This document shows, piece after piece, positions 26,527 through 37,100 of a stretch of DNA of 47,713 bases. The notes beneath the pieces are model-generated. The model searched no databases. It saw only the letters and a program-made list of their open reading frames with translations, and was not told where the DNA came from. This DNA comes from Paludibacteraceae bacterium. GTDB lineage: Bacteria > Bacteroidota > Bacteroidia > Bacteroidales > Paludibacteraceae. Both the position numbers and the translations under genes were made by a program. Numbering within the stretch: position 1 is the stretch's first letter; each line of letters starts with the position of its first letter. The stretch spans positions 1 through 47,713 of the forward strand of contig JAFXPK010000043.1 in assembly GCA_017527905.1 (NCBI GenBank), in the 5' to 3' direction.

Positions 26527-29127
26527 CTACTTCCGAATGACGAGTTTACGGCTAAACGTACCGTCCAAGGTGCGAATCTGCAGCAAGTAACACCCGTCAT
26601 TCAACTCGGGGAGAATCATTTGACTATCCGCCGACTCCTGCAACAACGCACCATTAAGGTCATACAGTTCCAAGCCCGTCAGATTATCGCAGCCCGACAC
26701 TTGCACATAACGTGCCGTAGGGTTCGGCGCGACCATCAGGGAACCATTCCATACCACATCCACATCCGTCTCGGACTTCTCCCGCACAGTGACCTGCACA
26801 CTCTTCGCCCATATGGTCTCCTCGGTGCGGCGTTCACCACGCTCAATGTAGATGGGTTCGTCCACGTTCTTTCCTATCCTGAAATAGTCGAAGTCGGCAT
26901 ATCCGCCCGTCGCCTTTGTGCTGAAATGGAACAAACCATAACGGTAGCCCATGAAGTGCGTCAGCTTATATTCCATCTTGATGACATCCCCGAACTTCGT
27001 CCACGACTTGCCATCCAAGCTATAATAGAACGTCGCCTTGTCCGTCTGGTTACGATAGTCCATATCCACCCTGAGCCACACATCATCCTGGCTCAGCGGA
27101 ACAGAGGCCACCTCCTTCCCCGAATTGGACATCACGATCTGCTTGCCCCCATTGGAGCATTTCACGCCGGCGAAACCATAGATCTCCTGCAAGGCCACTA
27201 ACCCGGCATAGTCTCCGTCCTTCATGCCCTGCGTATTCACCTTAGTCCATCCCGAGCACAGCGGACCGAACGTACGTTGGGTAAGCGTGTTCTTCGTCGA
27301 CACCACGTCCGCATCCGTCCGGCTGTTGGTCAGGCGGAGCTTACCGTCCAGAAGTTTCCAGTTGCGGCTATCCGGATTATGGTTCCACTGCCATTCCAAA
27401 GGCAACTCCGTCTCCTCGAATTCATCGGAAGTGACGATGCCGAATCCATCCTCCTGCGCCGCCGCCATCTCGAACGAAGAAGGCACCTTACCGTTGTTCC
27501 CCAACACCGGCCAATCATTTTGCCATGACACATTCACCAAATAAGGGATACGCCCCACCGAACCGTTGTCACGGAAGAACATTCCGTACCAATCGCCTTC
27601 CGGTGTGTCAAAGATTCCGCCTTGGGCGACACCATTGTCCTGCAGCAATATTTTCCCCTCGAAAGGCCCGTTCAACGATTTGGAACGATAGCACAAGACG
27701 GAGCGGCAGGAATTGGAAGGCCAGGAAATCAGGAAGATATAGTAATAATCACCCTTCTTCATGGCCTGCGAGCCCTCACACTCCACATAGAAGTTGGAAT
27801 TACAGATGGAAGCCGGTTTCTGCAACAAGGTACGGGACATTCCCTTGACGGACATGGCATCCGAAGAGAGCTCCACAATGCTAATGTTGCCAGAGCCATA
27901 GATCACATAAATTCGTCCATCATCGTCCAACAAAAGGGAGGGATCATGATAGAACGGCAAGGTGGCGACCTCCCATTCTCCACTGGTGATGTCCTTGGTC
28001 TTGTAGATATGCGTGTTGTTCGTCGAATAGGAAGGAGTCAGTACGTACCACGTGCCATCCTTGTACTTGATATTGCTGGCCCAGGACCCTTTACCGTAAG
28101 CGTTTTTACCATTGTCCATGTTCAACTCGTTATTGTTGCCAAGCGCCTGATGGGCATAGTTGATGGTCCGCCAACGCACCATGTCCTTGGAGGCCATGAC
28201 AGGCACACCCGGATTCATGTGCATCGTGGTGCTCACCATATAGTAGGTGTCCTCCACACGGATGACCGACACATCAGGCACGTCCGCCCAAATCAGAGGA
28301 TTGGTCACCGTATGCCTTCCCCCATCGAAATCCTCAGGGATCAGTCCGCCTATGCTCTTCACCTGCGAGAGGGTGTAATAGCCCGTTTGGTTAACGAAAT
28401 CCTCAGGAATGACCGACGTATGGCTCCCTTGGGCACCCACATTCGCCTCTATCAATGTACTCACCCCGGCTTCGTCCACCCAATTAAGGTTATAGCGATC
28501 CGTGATCAATTCATTGGCGCTCCATGCAATAGTGAAGGGACTTCCCGCCACCACAGCCGACCCCTCGGTAGGCGCAAGGAAGGAGAAGCGCACCTCCTCG
28601 TCGGCGGGGCGGAACAATATCTTGTCCAGGTTGCAATAATCCGACTCAATCGTGACACGCAACACATGCTTACCCGCCGTGATGACGGAGGTTTCACCCT
28701 TCACCGAACGATAATTCGTCCAGCTACCCGTGTTAGGCACCACGATGGCAGGCGCAATGGATTTGCCGTCGATGGAGAGGGAAAAGGACGATCCGTCCAA
28801 GCCTGAAGCGACAAGGGCGGAATAGCTGTAGGCGGTCGACTCCTTCACGTCGATTGTATAGTCCATCCACTCCCCTTTGTGCGTCCAGCCGACCACATAA
28901 TTCCCCTCCCCGCAGGTGTCGATATCCACACCCACATTGAGGCGATACACATTTCCCTGGTTCTCCTCCTCTTCGTCGTGGTAAGTCACCTCCGCCTCGC
29001 CCTCATCGAAATCCTCAAACTCGACGATGCCAGGGATAGCAAAATTCTCCTTCGCCAAAATAGATGTACAAGGAAGTAGGCACATACATAATGTGACAAT
29101 TCCCCTAAAGATGTAATGGTTTTCCAT
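26527..29127 (-). CDS. Secreted GH43 glycosidase with CBM6 and T9SS sorting domain
   Basis: An 866-aa protein with a signal peptide (1-25). In order: CBM6-type carbohydrate-binding module (about 28-175, IVEFEDFD, EWMDYTIDV, LDKILFRP), an Ig-like linker (about 178-265), a five-bladed GH43 domain (about 275-560), a concanavalin-like C-terminal domain (about 570-780) and a type A T9SS sorting domain (about 795-866, VAPNPTARYVQV). Likely catalytic acids are the Asp of WADVPDVSVI (about 283), the Asp of YHDPSLLL (about 396) and the Glu of VECEGSQAM (about 450). Probable substrate is xylan or arabinan side chains of plant polysaccharides. It is not in a SusCD locus here. Confidence 0.88.
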   Translation of the reverse strand: MENHYIFRGIVTLCMCLLPCTSILAKENFAIPGIVEFEDFDEGEAEVTYHDEEEENQGNVYRLNVGVDIDTCGEGNYVVGWTHKGEWMDYTIDVKESTAYSYSALVASGLDGSSFSLSIDGKSIAPAIVVPNTGSWTNYRSVKGETSVITAGKHVLRVTIESDYCNLDKILFRPADEEVRFSFLAPTEGSAVVAGSPFTIAWSANELITDRYNLNWVDEAGVSTLIEANVGAQGSHTSVIPEDFVNQTGYYTLSQVKSIGGLIPEDFDGGRHTVTNPLIWADVPDVSVIRVEDTYYMVSTTMHMNPGVPVMASKDMVRWRTINYAHQALGNNNELNMDNGKNAYGKGSWASNIKYKDGTWYVLTPSYSTNNTHIYKTKDITSGEWEVATLPFYHDPSLLLDDDGRIYVIYGSGNISIVELSSDAMSVKGMSRTLLQKPASICNSNFYVECEGSQAMKKGDYYYIFLISWPSNSCRSVLCYRSKSLNGPFEGKILLQDNGVAQGGIFDTPEGDWYGMFFRDNGSVGRIPYLVNVSWQNDWPVLGNNGKVPSSFEMAAAQEDGFGIVTSDEFEETELPLEWQWNHNPDSRNWKLLDGKLRLTNSRTDADVVSTKNTLTQRTFGPLCSGWTKVNTQGMKDGDYAGLVALQEIYGFAGVKCSNGGKQIVMSNSGKEVASVPLSQDDVWLRVDMDYRNQTDKATFYYSLDGKSWTKFGDVIKMEYKLTHFMGYRYGLFHFSTKATGGYADFDYFRIGKNVDEPIYIERGERRTEETIWAKSVQVTVREKSETDVDVVWNGSLMVAPNPTARYVQVSGCDNLTGLELYDLNGALLQESADSQMILPELNDGCYLLQIRTLDGTFSRKLVIRK

Positions 29128-29158
29128 ATGCTTACGTTTTTCATGTTAATCCGACAGA

Positions 29159-29204
29159 ACGGAGGAGGGAGACTCGCCTCACAACAAAAGGCGATGTCCT
29201 CCGT
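29159..29204 (-). promoter_or_regulatory. Leader hairpin in the GH43 mRNA
   Basis: An 8-bp stem ACGGAGGA (29159-29166) with TCCTCCGT (29197-29204) encloses a second stem TCGCC (29174-29178) with GGCGA (29190-29194). It lies between the predicted transcription start (about 29252) and the ATG at 29127 and has no U-tract, so it is not a standard terminator. Confidence 0.5.
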
Positions 29205-29259
29205 CCGTCATCATAGGTTGCTCATTAATTTCAGTAATACAATAATCTTTAATCCTACG

Positions 29260-29267
29260 CAAAGATA
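29260..29267 (-). promoter_or_regulatory. -7 box for the GH43 gene
   Basis: TATCTTTG on the minus strand, giving a leader of about 125 nt that contains the hairpin at 29159-29204. Confidence 0.5.
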
Positions 29268-29388
29268 GACACACGGCTACTCCCACTACGTGAAATAAAA
29301 ACCAAATGATTGGATTTTTGAGCCATATTCAGATGCCACAGGGACGTTCCAACCCTTTCGTGGAAGGCATTCCTTCAAGCAAGGGCAT

Positions 29389-29427
29389 AAAAAAACATCA
29401 CCATCGGCATAAACCGATGATGATGTC
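29389..29427 (-). terminator. Terminator of the nfn operon
   Basis: Thirteen-base-pair minus-strand hairpin (29395-29407 with 29414-29426, one G-U pair), six-base loop and a T-run, 65 bp after the stop at 29492. Confidence 0.9.
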
Positions 29428-29491
29428 CTACAGTTCACACGACAGGGAAGCGTCCAAAGTGCGCCCGAACACCCGTCGTTCTATAAATTCA

Positions 29492-30940
29492 TTACTTCTT
29501 CAAATACTCGTCCATTGACTTGGCAGCGGCACGTCCGTCGCCCATCGCCAAAATAACGGTCGCACCACCACGAACGATATCGCCGCCCGCGAAGATCGTA
29601 GGGATGGAAGACTGCATACCCTCATTGACGACGATGGTACCTTTAGGGCTAACGTCCAAGCCAGACACGCTCTGAGGAACAATCGGGTTAGGCGACACAC
29701 CGATACTTACAATCACCACATCAACATCCACCTCGACGATCTTGCCTTCGACTGGCACTGGGCTGCGACGTCCGGATGCATCCGGCTCACCCAGTTCCAT
29801 AACTTGCAAGCGCATGGTTTTCACCCTACCCTTTTCGTCACCAATATATTCGATAGGATTATGGAGCGTCATGAACTCGACACCCTCCTCCTTGGCATGT
29901 TTCACTTCCTCCAAACGGGCAGGCATCTCCTCCTCCGAACGACGGTAAACGATAATGGCACGGTCAGCGCCCAAACGCAAGGCCGTACGGACAGAATCCA
30001 TGGCCGTATTACCGCCACCGACTACAGCAACGTTCATTCCCTTCAAGACCGGAGTATCGCTCTCCTCATTAGAAGCATCCATCAGATTGACACGGGTAAG
30101 GTACTCGTTGGAAGACATCACGCCGATCAGGTTCTCTCCCGGGATATTCATGAAGCGAGGAAGACCCGCACCACTAGCGACAAACACACCCTTGAAGCCT
30201 TCCGCCTTCAAGTCCTCCATCGAAACCGTTTTCCCGACGATGCAATCCTTAACGAACTCGACACCCATGCCACGGAGGCTATCGATCTCGACATCCACAA
30301 TATGGTTAGGCAAACGGAACTCCGGAATACCATACTTCAACACACCACCGATCTCATGCAAAGCCTCGAAGACCGTCACGGAATAGCCCTTCTTCGCCAT
30401 ATCGCCCGCGAACGAAAGACCAGCAGGGCCAGAACCAACGACTGCCACCTTGATACCGTTCTTAGCGGCAACCTCAGGCACGGAGACATGTCCGCTCTCA
30501 CGCTCATAATCCGCGGCGAAACGCTCCAGATAACCGATTGCGACTGGTTCCTTTTTCAGCTTCAACTTATATGTACACTGAGACTCGCATTGTTTCTCCT
30601 GTGGGCAGACACGTCCACACACAGCCGGCAAAGCGCTCGTCTGCTTCAGGACCTTAGCCGCCTCTAGAATCTCCCCACGCTCAATATTCTTGATAAACCC
30701 TGGGATGTTAATGGAAACGGGACAGCCCGACATACAAGTCGGATTAGGGCAATCCAAACAACGCTTAGACTCCTGAAGAGCCTGTTCCATCGTGAGACCC
30801 TGGTTCACCTCTTCGCGCGTACGCGCCCTGTAGTGAGCGTTCAGTTCATTCATGTGGATGCGAGGGATCTGCACCCTTTCGCTATTCTTAGTGGCTTTGC
30901 GCAAATCCTCGCGCCAAGCCTCATTCCTATCTTCAGCCAT
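29492..30940 (-). CDS. nfnB: NfnB-type large subunit of NADH-dependent ferredoxin:NADP oxidoreductase (GltD/GltA-like)
   Basis: A 482-aa flavoprotein of the glutamate-synthase small-subunit family. The N-terminus has two [4Fe-4S] Cys sets: C61, C64, C69, C73 and C108, C112, C118, C122. An FAD-binding GSGPAGL (about 173) and an NADP(H)-binding GGGNTAMD (about 310) follow. Homologues are often labelled GltA or SudA. No glutamate synthase large subunit is nearby, but an NfnA-like gene lies 18 bp upstream, so the pair fits the electron-bifurcating transhydrogenase NfnAB, which couples NADH and reduced ferredoxin to NADPH formation. The name rests on this context. Confidence 0.85.
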   Translation of the reverse strand: MAEDRNEAWREDLRKATKNSERVQIPRIHMNELNAHYRARTREEVNQGLTMEQALQESKRCLDCPNPTCMSGCPVSINIPGFIKNIERGEILEAAKVLKQTSALPAVCGRVCPQEKQCESQCTYKLKLKKEPVAIGYLERFAADYERESGHVSVPEVAAKNGIKVAVVGSGPAGLSFAGDMAKKGYSVTVFEALHEIGGVLKYGIPEFRLPNHIVDVEIDSLRGMGVEFVKDCIVGKTVSMEDLKAEGFKGVFVASGAGLPRFMNIPGENLIGVMSSNEYLTRVNLMDASNEESDTPVLKGMNVAVVGGGNTAMDSVRTALRLGADRAIIVYRRSEEEMPARLEEVKHAKEEGVEFMTLHNPIEYIGDEKGRVKTMRLQVMELGEPDASGRRSPVPVEGKIVEVDVDVVIVSIGVSPNPIVPQSVSGLDVSPKGTIVVNEGMQSSIPTIFAGGDIVRGGATVILAMGDGRAAAKSMDEYLKK

Positions 30941-30958
30941 AATAATCTATTTATCTTC

Positions 30959-31783
30959 TTACTTCTTTCCAAATTTATTCGCAAGGTCCGCCTGCTCCAT
31001 CTCACGATATGCGCCCATACGCATCAGCATCTCATCGAAATCGACCTGATGGGCATCGAACTCCGGGCCATCCACACAGACGAATTTAGTCTTTCCTCCA
31101 ACGGTAAGACGGCAAGCACCACACATACCTGTACCATCCACCATGATCGTATTCAAGGATGCCACTGTAGGCAGATTATATTTCTTCGTAAGCAAAGAGA
31201 CAAATTTCATCATGATGGCAGGACCGATGGTGACGCACAAATCAACCTTCTCACGGTTGATGACATCCTCCACACCCTGCGTGACAAGGCCCTTCTTCCC
31301 AGCAGAGCCATCATCCGTCATGATAATCACCTCATCGGAGGACTCGCGCATCTCCTTCTCCAATATGATCAAATCCTTATTCCGCGCAGCCAACACAGTA
31401 ACGACACGGTTACCCGCCGCCTTCAGAGACTTGACAATCGGCAAGAGCGGAGCAACACCAACGCCACCTCCCGCACATACCACCGTGCCAAACTTCTCAA
31501 TATGGGTTGCCTTACCCAAAGGACCTACCACATCCGTAATCTCATCCCCAACATTCAAGGCACATAGTCTTGTCGTTGACACACCTATTTTTTGCACCAC
31601 AAGCGTAATCGTACCTTTCTCAACATTCGCATCCGCTATGGTCAGTGGGATACGCTCCCCTTTCTCTCCTACGCGGACAATCACAAAATGACCTGCTTTA
31701 CGAGACTTCGCGATCAATGGGGCCTCCACCTCCAACTTGACAACGTTCTCCGAAAAGTGTTCTTTACCGACTATCTTATTCAT
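30959..31783 (-). CDS. nfnA: NfnA-type small subunit: ferredoxin-NADP reductase-like FAD/[2Fe-2S] protein
   Basis: A 274-aa protein of the dihydroorotate dehydrogenase electron-transfer/sulfide dehydrogenase subunit family. It has an N-terminal FAD-binding barrel (RIPLTIAD at 44-51), an NAD-binding domain (GGGVGVAPLLP, 105-115) and a C-terminal [2Fe-2S] loop with C221, C224 and C236. Known NfnA proteins use an Asp as fourth ligand, and Asp216 (VDGTGMC) is in place for that. It is the first gene of a two-gene operon with a good promoter. Homologues annotated as sulfide dehydrogenase subunit cannot be separated from NfnA by sequence alone. Confidence 0.85.
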   Translation of the reverse strand: MNKIVGKEHFSENVVKLEVEAPLIAKSRKAGHFVIVRVGEKGERIPLTIADANVEKGTITLVVQKIGVSTTRLCALNVGDEITDVVGPLGKATHIEKFGTVVCAGGGVGVAPLLPIVKSLKAAGNRVVTVLAARNKDLIILEKEMRESSDEVIIMTDDGSAGKKGLVTQGVEDVINREKVDLCVTIGPAIMMKFVSLLTKKYNLPTVASLNTIMVDGTGMCGACRLTVGGKTKFVCVDGPEFDAHQVDFDEMLMRMGAYREMEQADLANKFGKK

Positions 31784-31804
31784 TTATCCAAAAATTAGTT
31801 CTCG

Positions 31805-31836
31805 CAAATTTACGTTAATTATCCATTAATAAACAA
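31805..31836 (-). promoter_or_regulatory. Promoter of the nfn operon
   Basis: Minus strand: TTG (31836-31834), 21-nt spacer and TAAATTTG (31812-31805), matching the TTTG/TAnnTTTG pattern. Leader of about 15 nt. Confidence 0.55.
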
Positions 31837-31872
31837 TTTTATAACACTTGTTTTTCTCCAAAAATAGCAAGT

Positions 31873-32604
31873 TTACTCCGTCGTGGCTTCTCTGACTGTA
31901 AAGTCGAACGAATTCACCGTGTATTTTTTCTTGGCCACAAAGACATCGAACGGAGGTATCGAATAAGCACCAGGCTGCTCCGCGATCAAGCGGAACGTGT
32001 AGGTATAACTGCTTCCGCTCTGGTCCATGGTCATGCCCACCCTAGGACGGACCATCAACGCATTGAACTGGCCCAAATCCACCTCCGGGTTCACGTCGAA
32101 GCGGAAACGCGAAGTGATAACCAACTCGAACGGTTTTCCGGCGACAGGTTTGGCGGGAACCACCTTCACCGAGCAATCGCGCAACTCTTCGTAGAGGGGC
32201 AAGACGTAGATCGTGTCGGCGGGTGAATCCATCACTTTGCCACCCACCTTGGCGCGGGCGGATGGAATCACACAAAGCCCAGTATCCACCGGTGTGATGA
32301 AAAAACTATAGCCCTTCAGATCCAACTCCACACGTTTGCCTCCCACCCATGGGCGATCCTTGGCCGCATAAGGGAGAGACTCAGCCCCCACCTTAAACTT
32401 AGTGTTGTCGAAATGAGGAGACTTAAAGTCACGCAGGCCTGATTCCGACGCATAGAAGATACGGAACTCCTGACCGATGCGAACAGTGTCTTTCGCATAC
32501 CGAACCAAATAGAAGCCTCTATTTTCAACCGCATTCTGGGCGGATAATGGTGCCGTAGCAAAGAGAGAGAACAGCACGAATACAGATAGGAAAATACTTC
32601 TCAT
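31873..32604 (-). CDS. BatD-like periplasmic protein (orphan)
   Basis: A 243-aa protein with a signal peptide (1-22, ending LSAQ). The body is beta-rich and resembles the N-terminal part of BatD (aerotolerance) proteins: DTVRIGQEFRIFYAS, then an Ig-like SVKVVPAKPVAGKPFEL domain and a final YTVNSFDFTV strand. Full BatD proteins are about twice as long and have a C-terminal membrane helix, which this lacks, so it should be soluble in the periplasm. No batA, batB, batC or MoxR gene is adjacent. It lies after the OmpA gene's terminator and may have its own promoter, though none is clear. Confidence 0.6.
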   Translation of the reverse strand: MRSIFLSVFVLFSLFATAPLSAQNAVENRGFYLVRYAKDTVRIGQEFRIFYASESGLRDFKSPHFDNTKFKVGAESLPYAAKDRPWVGGKRVELDLKGYSFFITPVDTGLCVIPSARAKVGGKVMDSPADTIYVLPLYEELRDCSVKVVPAKPVAGKPFELVITSRFRFDVNPEVDLGQFNALMVRPRVGMTMDQSGSSYTYTFRLIAEQPGAYSIPPFDVFVAKKKYTVNSFDFTVREATTE

Positions 32605-32678
32605 AAGCCTTAAGATTTAAGTTATACAAGATATATAAATATAAGAAAAAAAGGAGAGATATCCAAACCGGAAGGGAC

Positions 32679-32712
32679 AAAAAAAGTGGGCCTGCACAAC
32701 GGCAAGCCCACT
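32679..32712 (-). terminator. Terminator of the giant protein-OmpA operon
   Basis: Minus-strand stem AGTGGGC (32712-32706) with GCCCACT (32691-32685), extended by a partly paired inner part, then a run of seven T. Confidence 0.85.
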
Positions 32713-32733
32713 CTTCGCTATTTTAAGGCTCGA

Positions 32734-34092
32734 TTATTTGCCAATAATGAACTTCACAACCGCACGTCTGTTCAACTCACGACCCGTCTCAGAGACGTTA
32801 GAAGCGACAGGCTCATGGTATGACTTAGAAGTAGTGACGATGTTCTCCTTCGGACAACCCGCCTTGATCAACGGAGCGATCAAACTGTTCGCACGGGCAA
32901 CACCCAGCTTCTCGTTGCGCGCCTCCGTACCCAATGTACAAGTATGACCGTCAACCTCCAACTTAACGTTAGGATACTTCTTCATGAACTCTGCGACACC
33001 TTGGATACCATTGTACAACGTCTTGGACCTGATCAAGCGGGCAGAACCCAACTTAAAGTGTACCGTGTTGTTGATATCGGCCAAAGCATTCTTAGCCTTT
33101 CTGTAGTCCTCAGGATCGATTTGGATATTAGCCGCCTTCGTGCTATCCAAGATAGCGGAAGAGTCGGCTGGTTCAACCAATGGAGTCATAGGCTGAGGCT
33201 CCTCCAACAAAGTGGAGTCGAGTTCGATATCCTTCTTCTTTCCGAATGGCAAGGTGATACCGATCTTCAGACCTGCAGCCAGGAAATTAGCCTTATCAAC
33301 CGCAGAAGAGTTCAAGACACCCTTATATCCCTCACGGAAATCATCGCGGATGGCGCCCAAGTCGGAGACATGATCCTTTGCCATATCCGTAATGCCATAG
33401 TTGAAATAAACACCGGCATATCCCCAAAGGCGTTCAGTGAACTTGATGTTAAGCCCATACTCGGCATACACGCCCAAAACCGGCCTCGTATCGATACCGT
33501 CCTTGAAACGAGGAGCGTTATCATAGAAACCATGGTGAGGCAACTGAGTAAACGTGACATTATCTTCCGGATAGTAGCCAGTGATCTCGTATGAACCTTC
33601 CTGGATCTCGAATCGGGAGCGCAAAGGCATAATCAACTTAGCACCCAATCCGGCCACCATACCCAGACGGTATGAGAAATCGGTACGGAAGTAGACTCCC
33701 AAAGGAATCTCCAACGCCAGAACGCGCTGACGTTCCTCCCAACCCATGTAAGAGAAACTGCATTCGAATTTTTCCTTGTTGTACTGGTCGTACTCGTTTG
33801 AAGTCTCCACACCATCCAAGCAAGAGGTTGCGGTGTAATAAGAGACATCCGCACCCGTTCCGATACCCCAATTCCCATCACGGAAGAAATGCATGTACCG
33901 TGCACTGAACGTCGCACCCACAGAGAGTTTTCCCTCTCCGAAGCACTTACCCAATTCATTCTTGGTAGGCAGTTTAGGCTCATGTTTCAAGGAGTGCAGG
34001 CCACCGCCCACACTCAACGTAACAAGTTCGCTCTGTCCGAAAGCCAGGGACGAGAGTAAAAGCCCCACCAGAACTAAACCAACTCTTTTCAT
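32734..34092 (-). CDS. Outer-membrane beta-barrel with C-terminal OmpA domain
   Basis: A 452-aa protein with a signal peptide (1-19). Residues 22-285 form a beta-barrel paralogous to the 283-aa protein at 8654-9505. Residues about 285-345 are a linker. Residues about 345-452 are an OmpA-type domain (VHFKLGSARL, LEVDGHTCTLG, NEKLGVARANSL, GRELNRRAVVKF), which in the family binds peptidoglycan. The diaminopimelate-binding Asp of the usual GHTD is Cys here (about residue 384), while the partner Arg of VARA is kept. It starts 48 bp after the giant surface-protein gene and shares its terminator. Likely an outer-membrane anchor linked to the wall. Confidence 0.85.
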   Translation of the reverse strand: MKRVGLVLVGLLLSSLAFGQSELVTLSVGGGLHSLKHEPKLPTKNELGKCFGEGKLSVGATFSARYMHFFRDGNWGIGTGADVSYYTATSCLDGVETSNEYDQYNKEKFECSFSYMGWEERQRVLALEIPLGVYFRTDFSYRLGMVAGLGAKLIMPLRSRFEIQEGSYEITGYYPEDNVTFTQLPHHGFYDNAPRFKDGIDTRPVLGVYAEYGLNIKFTERLWGYAGVYFNYGITDMAKDHVSDLGAIRDDFREGYKGVLNSSAVDKANFLAAGLKIGITLPFGKKKDIELDSTLLEEPQPMTPLVEPADSSAILDSTKAANIQIDPEDYRKAKNALADINNTVHFKLGSARLIRSKTLYNGIQGVAEFMKKYPNVKLEVDGHTCTLGTEARNEKLGVARANSLIAPLIKAGCPKENIVTTSKSYHEPVASNVSETGRELNRRAVVKFIIGK

Positions 34093-34140
34093 ATCTATTT
34101 CTTTTTATAATCTACGTTAATAAGCTATAGTAATCTCCGA

Positions 34141-37100
34141 TTAGGGTTTAACCAAAATCTTGCAGTTAGCGCTAAGACCATTCTCGACAGTCACCACAGC
34201 AACATAGTCGCCGATCGGCAATGAGAGTTTGTTCTTCTCGTCTATACCATCCAGATCCTTGTACATAACCACACCATCGACTGAGTAAACAACCAGCTTA
34301 GCCTTCTTCAACTGATCTTTGTCGAGACCATAGACTTGGATAGTGAACTCCTGATTTGCGACAGCAGGCACAGGATATGCGGAGATAGAGAACTCTGGCA
34401 AAAGCATTTCGAAGTCCTTACCACAGATATGGAACGTATCACCATAGAGAGTGACAACATCCAAAGAGTAATTGCCTTCAACGCCTGTGAGCACGGAGAT
34501 GTACTGAGAAGTCTCACCCTCCAACTTCACATTGTTGTGGTACCATTGGTATTCAACGAAGAAGCTGTCCGGGTTACTGCATACAAGCACATCGTTCCAC
34601 TTACGCTTGATAACGCTAGAACCGATGCTGACATAGAACCTAACCTTGATCATCTGGCTCGACATGCCCTCACCGAAGAGTTGTACGTAAGCGTGGTATA
34701 CGCCTGGTTGGATGTCCTCAGGGATATCGAAGCTAACGAGTCCGTCATCTTCCAACGTACCACGTGTCTCCTTGAAGCCTGACGCAGCGGTCAAGGAATC
34801 AAACTTAACAACGAATGTTTCAGGTTCGCCCGAAGTGAAGAACTTCACGTTAGCCACATCGCCTTGGCAGAACCAGAGACCACCCTTCACGATCACCTTC
34901 ACGCTATCCTTCACAGATGGAACAACCACAGACGTGTCCGAAATAGACGTTGAATCAACCACCGTCACAACGCCAGGGATGCTATCCCCGCCATGGCCGT
35001 TCTCACCACCGGAAACCTCCACGCTGTCGATCACAATCGGTTTGCCGGCAACATTGATGGTGACATGGTAAACAATCTCACAACCGTAGATTGAAACACC
35101 AGCGGTATCATACGTATAAACAACTCCGTATTCCGCATCTTTAACTTTCAGGCCTTGGAATGAAATCGACTGGCCCACAGAAATGGTCGTATCGACACTA
35201 ACCGTATCCGGACGACCAAGTTTCAGGTCGAGCGCAATGATCGAGTCACAACCGATAGAGGAAGGAATCGTATCGAAGTACATACCAGTGCGTGTATATG
35301 TCTTACCTGCCCATTCGTAAGACTCACACTCGTAAGCCACAAGCGTATCTCCGAATATAGGCAAGTTAGAAATCGTCAAATCAAGGATGGCGACTGAATC
35401 GCAACCCGAGAGGACAGAAGAGATCGTATCCCTATAGATACCTGATTCCGTAAGCGTCCTGCCGTTCCATGAATATGAATGGCAAGCGAACACCGAAGCG
35501 GTATCACCAGAGAAGGCTGGAGTGACATGCAACTTGATTGAGTAGTAAACATCACACTTGTTCTCATTAGGGATAACCAAAACCGTATCACCCTCAATCT
35601 CGTGGCCCATGAATACGCCAGGCATACCCTCGCAAGTATTCAAAGCGACATTGACCGTCGTAGGCACATAATCCAGAACCAAAGTCTTGATAGTGACATC
35701 GCCATTCGCTACTGTCGTATCGGAATAAACACCAGCCTCGACAATAGGGTTACCGTTCCATACATATGGAGGACAGCTGAACGAATCCCTCAATGTATCA
35801 CGGTAAGTGATGCGGAGATCGATCGAAACGATTGAGTCACAACCAGCGATATTCTCAAGGTTGAGGGTCGTATCCTTGTCTATGGAAGAACCTCCCAACG
35901 TGATTGGCAAATCCACAGATTCCACAGACAATACCGTATCCAACTTAGATGGCTCCAAGATGGTCAAGTTCAACGTGTAGATAGAATCGCAAGAAGACTC
36001 ATTGCCCTTCTGGAACGTTGACGTAGCGCTTTGCGTGTAGGTCTGACCATCACGCCATACATAGCTGCCGCAAGCAACGACCGTATCCGTCAAGAAGAAC
36101 GACTTGTCCACATGGACTCTCAACAATGTGCTTCCGACATGGGCAGTGTCACCGTCATTCTTGAACTCGGCGCCATACCAGGAGAGAGGCATTGAGCCAG
36201 AGCATACAAGCGTATCACGGATAATAGAATAGAAGGATGAATCTCCGCCATCCTTGTCACGATCGATCACGTAAACCTTATCGCAGACATCGCTCACATT
36301 ACCAGCCTCGTCAACCACCTTCCAAGAGATGGTGATGGAGTCTCCCTTGTATGCATTCAAAGTGAACGTTGTATCACCCACGAATGAAGAGAAGCCCGCA
36401 CCATTCACGTTCCACTGAACGTCAAGGTTGGAAGTCTCCGTACAATTATCAGACATCTTCGTGCGGACGGAATCAGCAGCAAGAGAGAATGTCACATTAC
36501 CGGAAATCGTATCGAACACGCTGTAGACGCTTGTCCAAGACTCACAAGACTCGACGAACTCAGGAGCCGTCTTGTCCGCAACTGAAACGACTTGAGAAGC
36601 GGTAACAGTAGCAACTTCACCGACCTCATCAAGGAAACGCACGCTCCAATAAATCGTATCGCCGTTAGCGACATTCACAGTAGCGGAGCCATCCACATTG
36701 GTCCAAGTAATGGAGTCTGTGCTGAACCTATATTCAACCACAGCCGCACTATCACAGTATTGGAATCCCGGCTTATAGTCATCCAACTTAAGCTCACCCT
36801 TGCAATCCGCCGCAGCAGAGAGCTCGATCACGCCCAACGAATCGACAGAAGGAGTCTCAACGACGAGGTTGACAACCACGATGGAGTCGCAACCAGCGGC
36901 AGAAGTAAGCGTATCAGAGAAGTTCGTTGACTCCGTATAGCTTATGCCATTCCAAACGAAGCGACCGCAAACCGTCGTGTCAACAGTAACTACCGGCATC
37001 TGGTTCAGCGTGAGGTCTAGTTTATAGACAGAGTCGCAACCGCAAGAAACAGTCGTCAACGAATCAACATAGACACCTGACGTTTGGTATACATTGCCGC

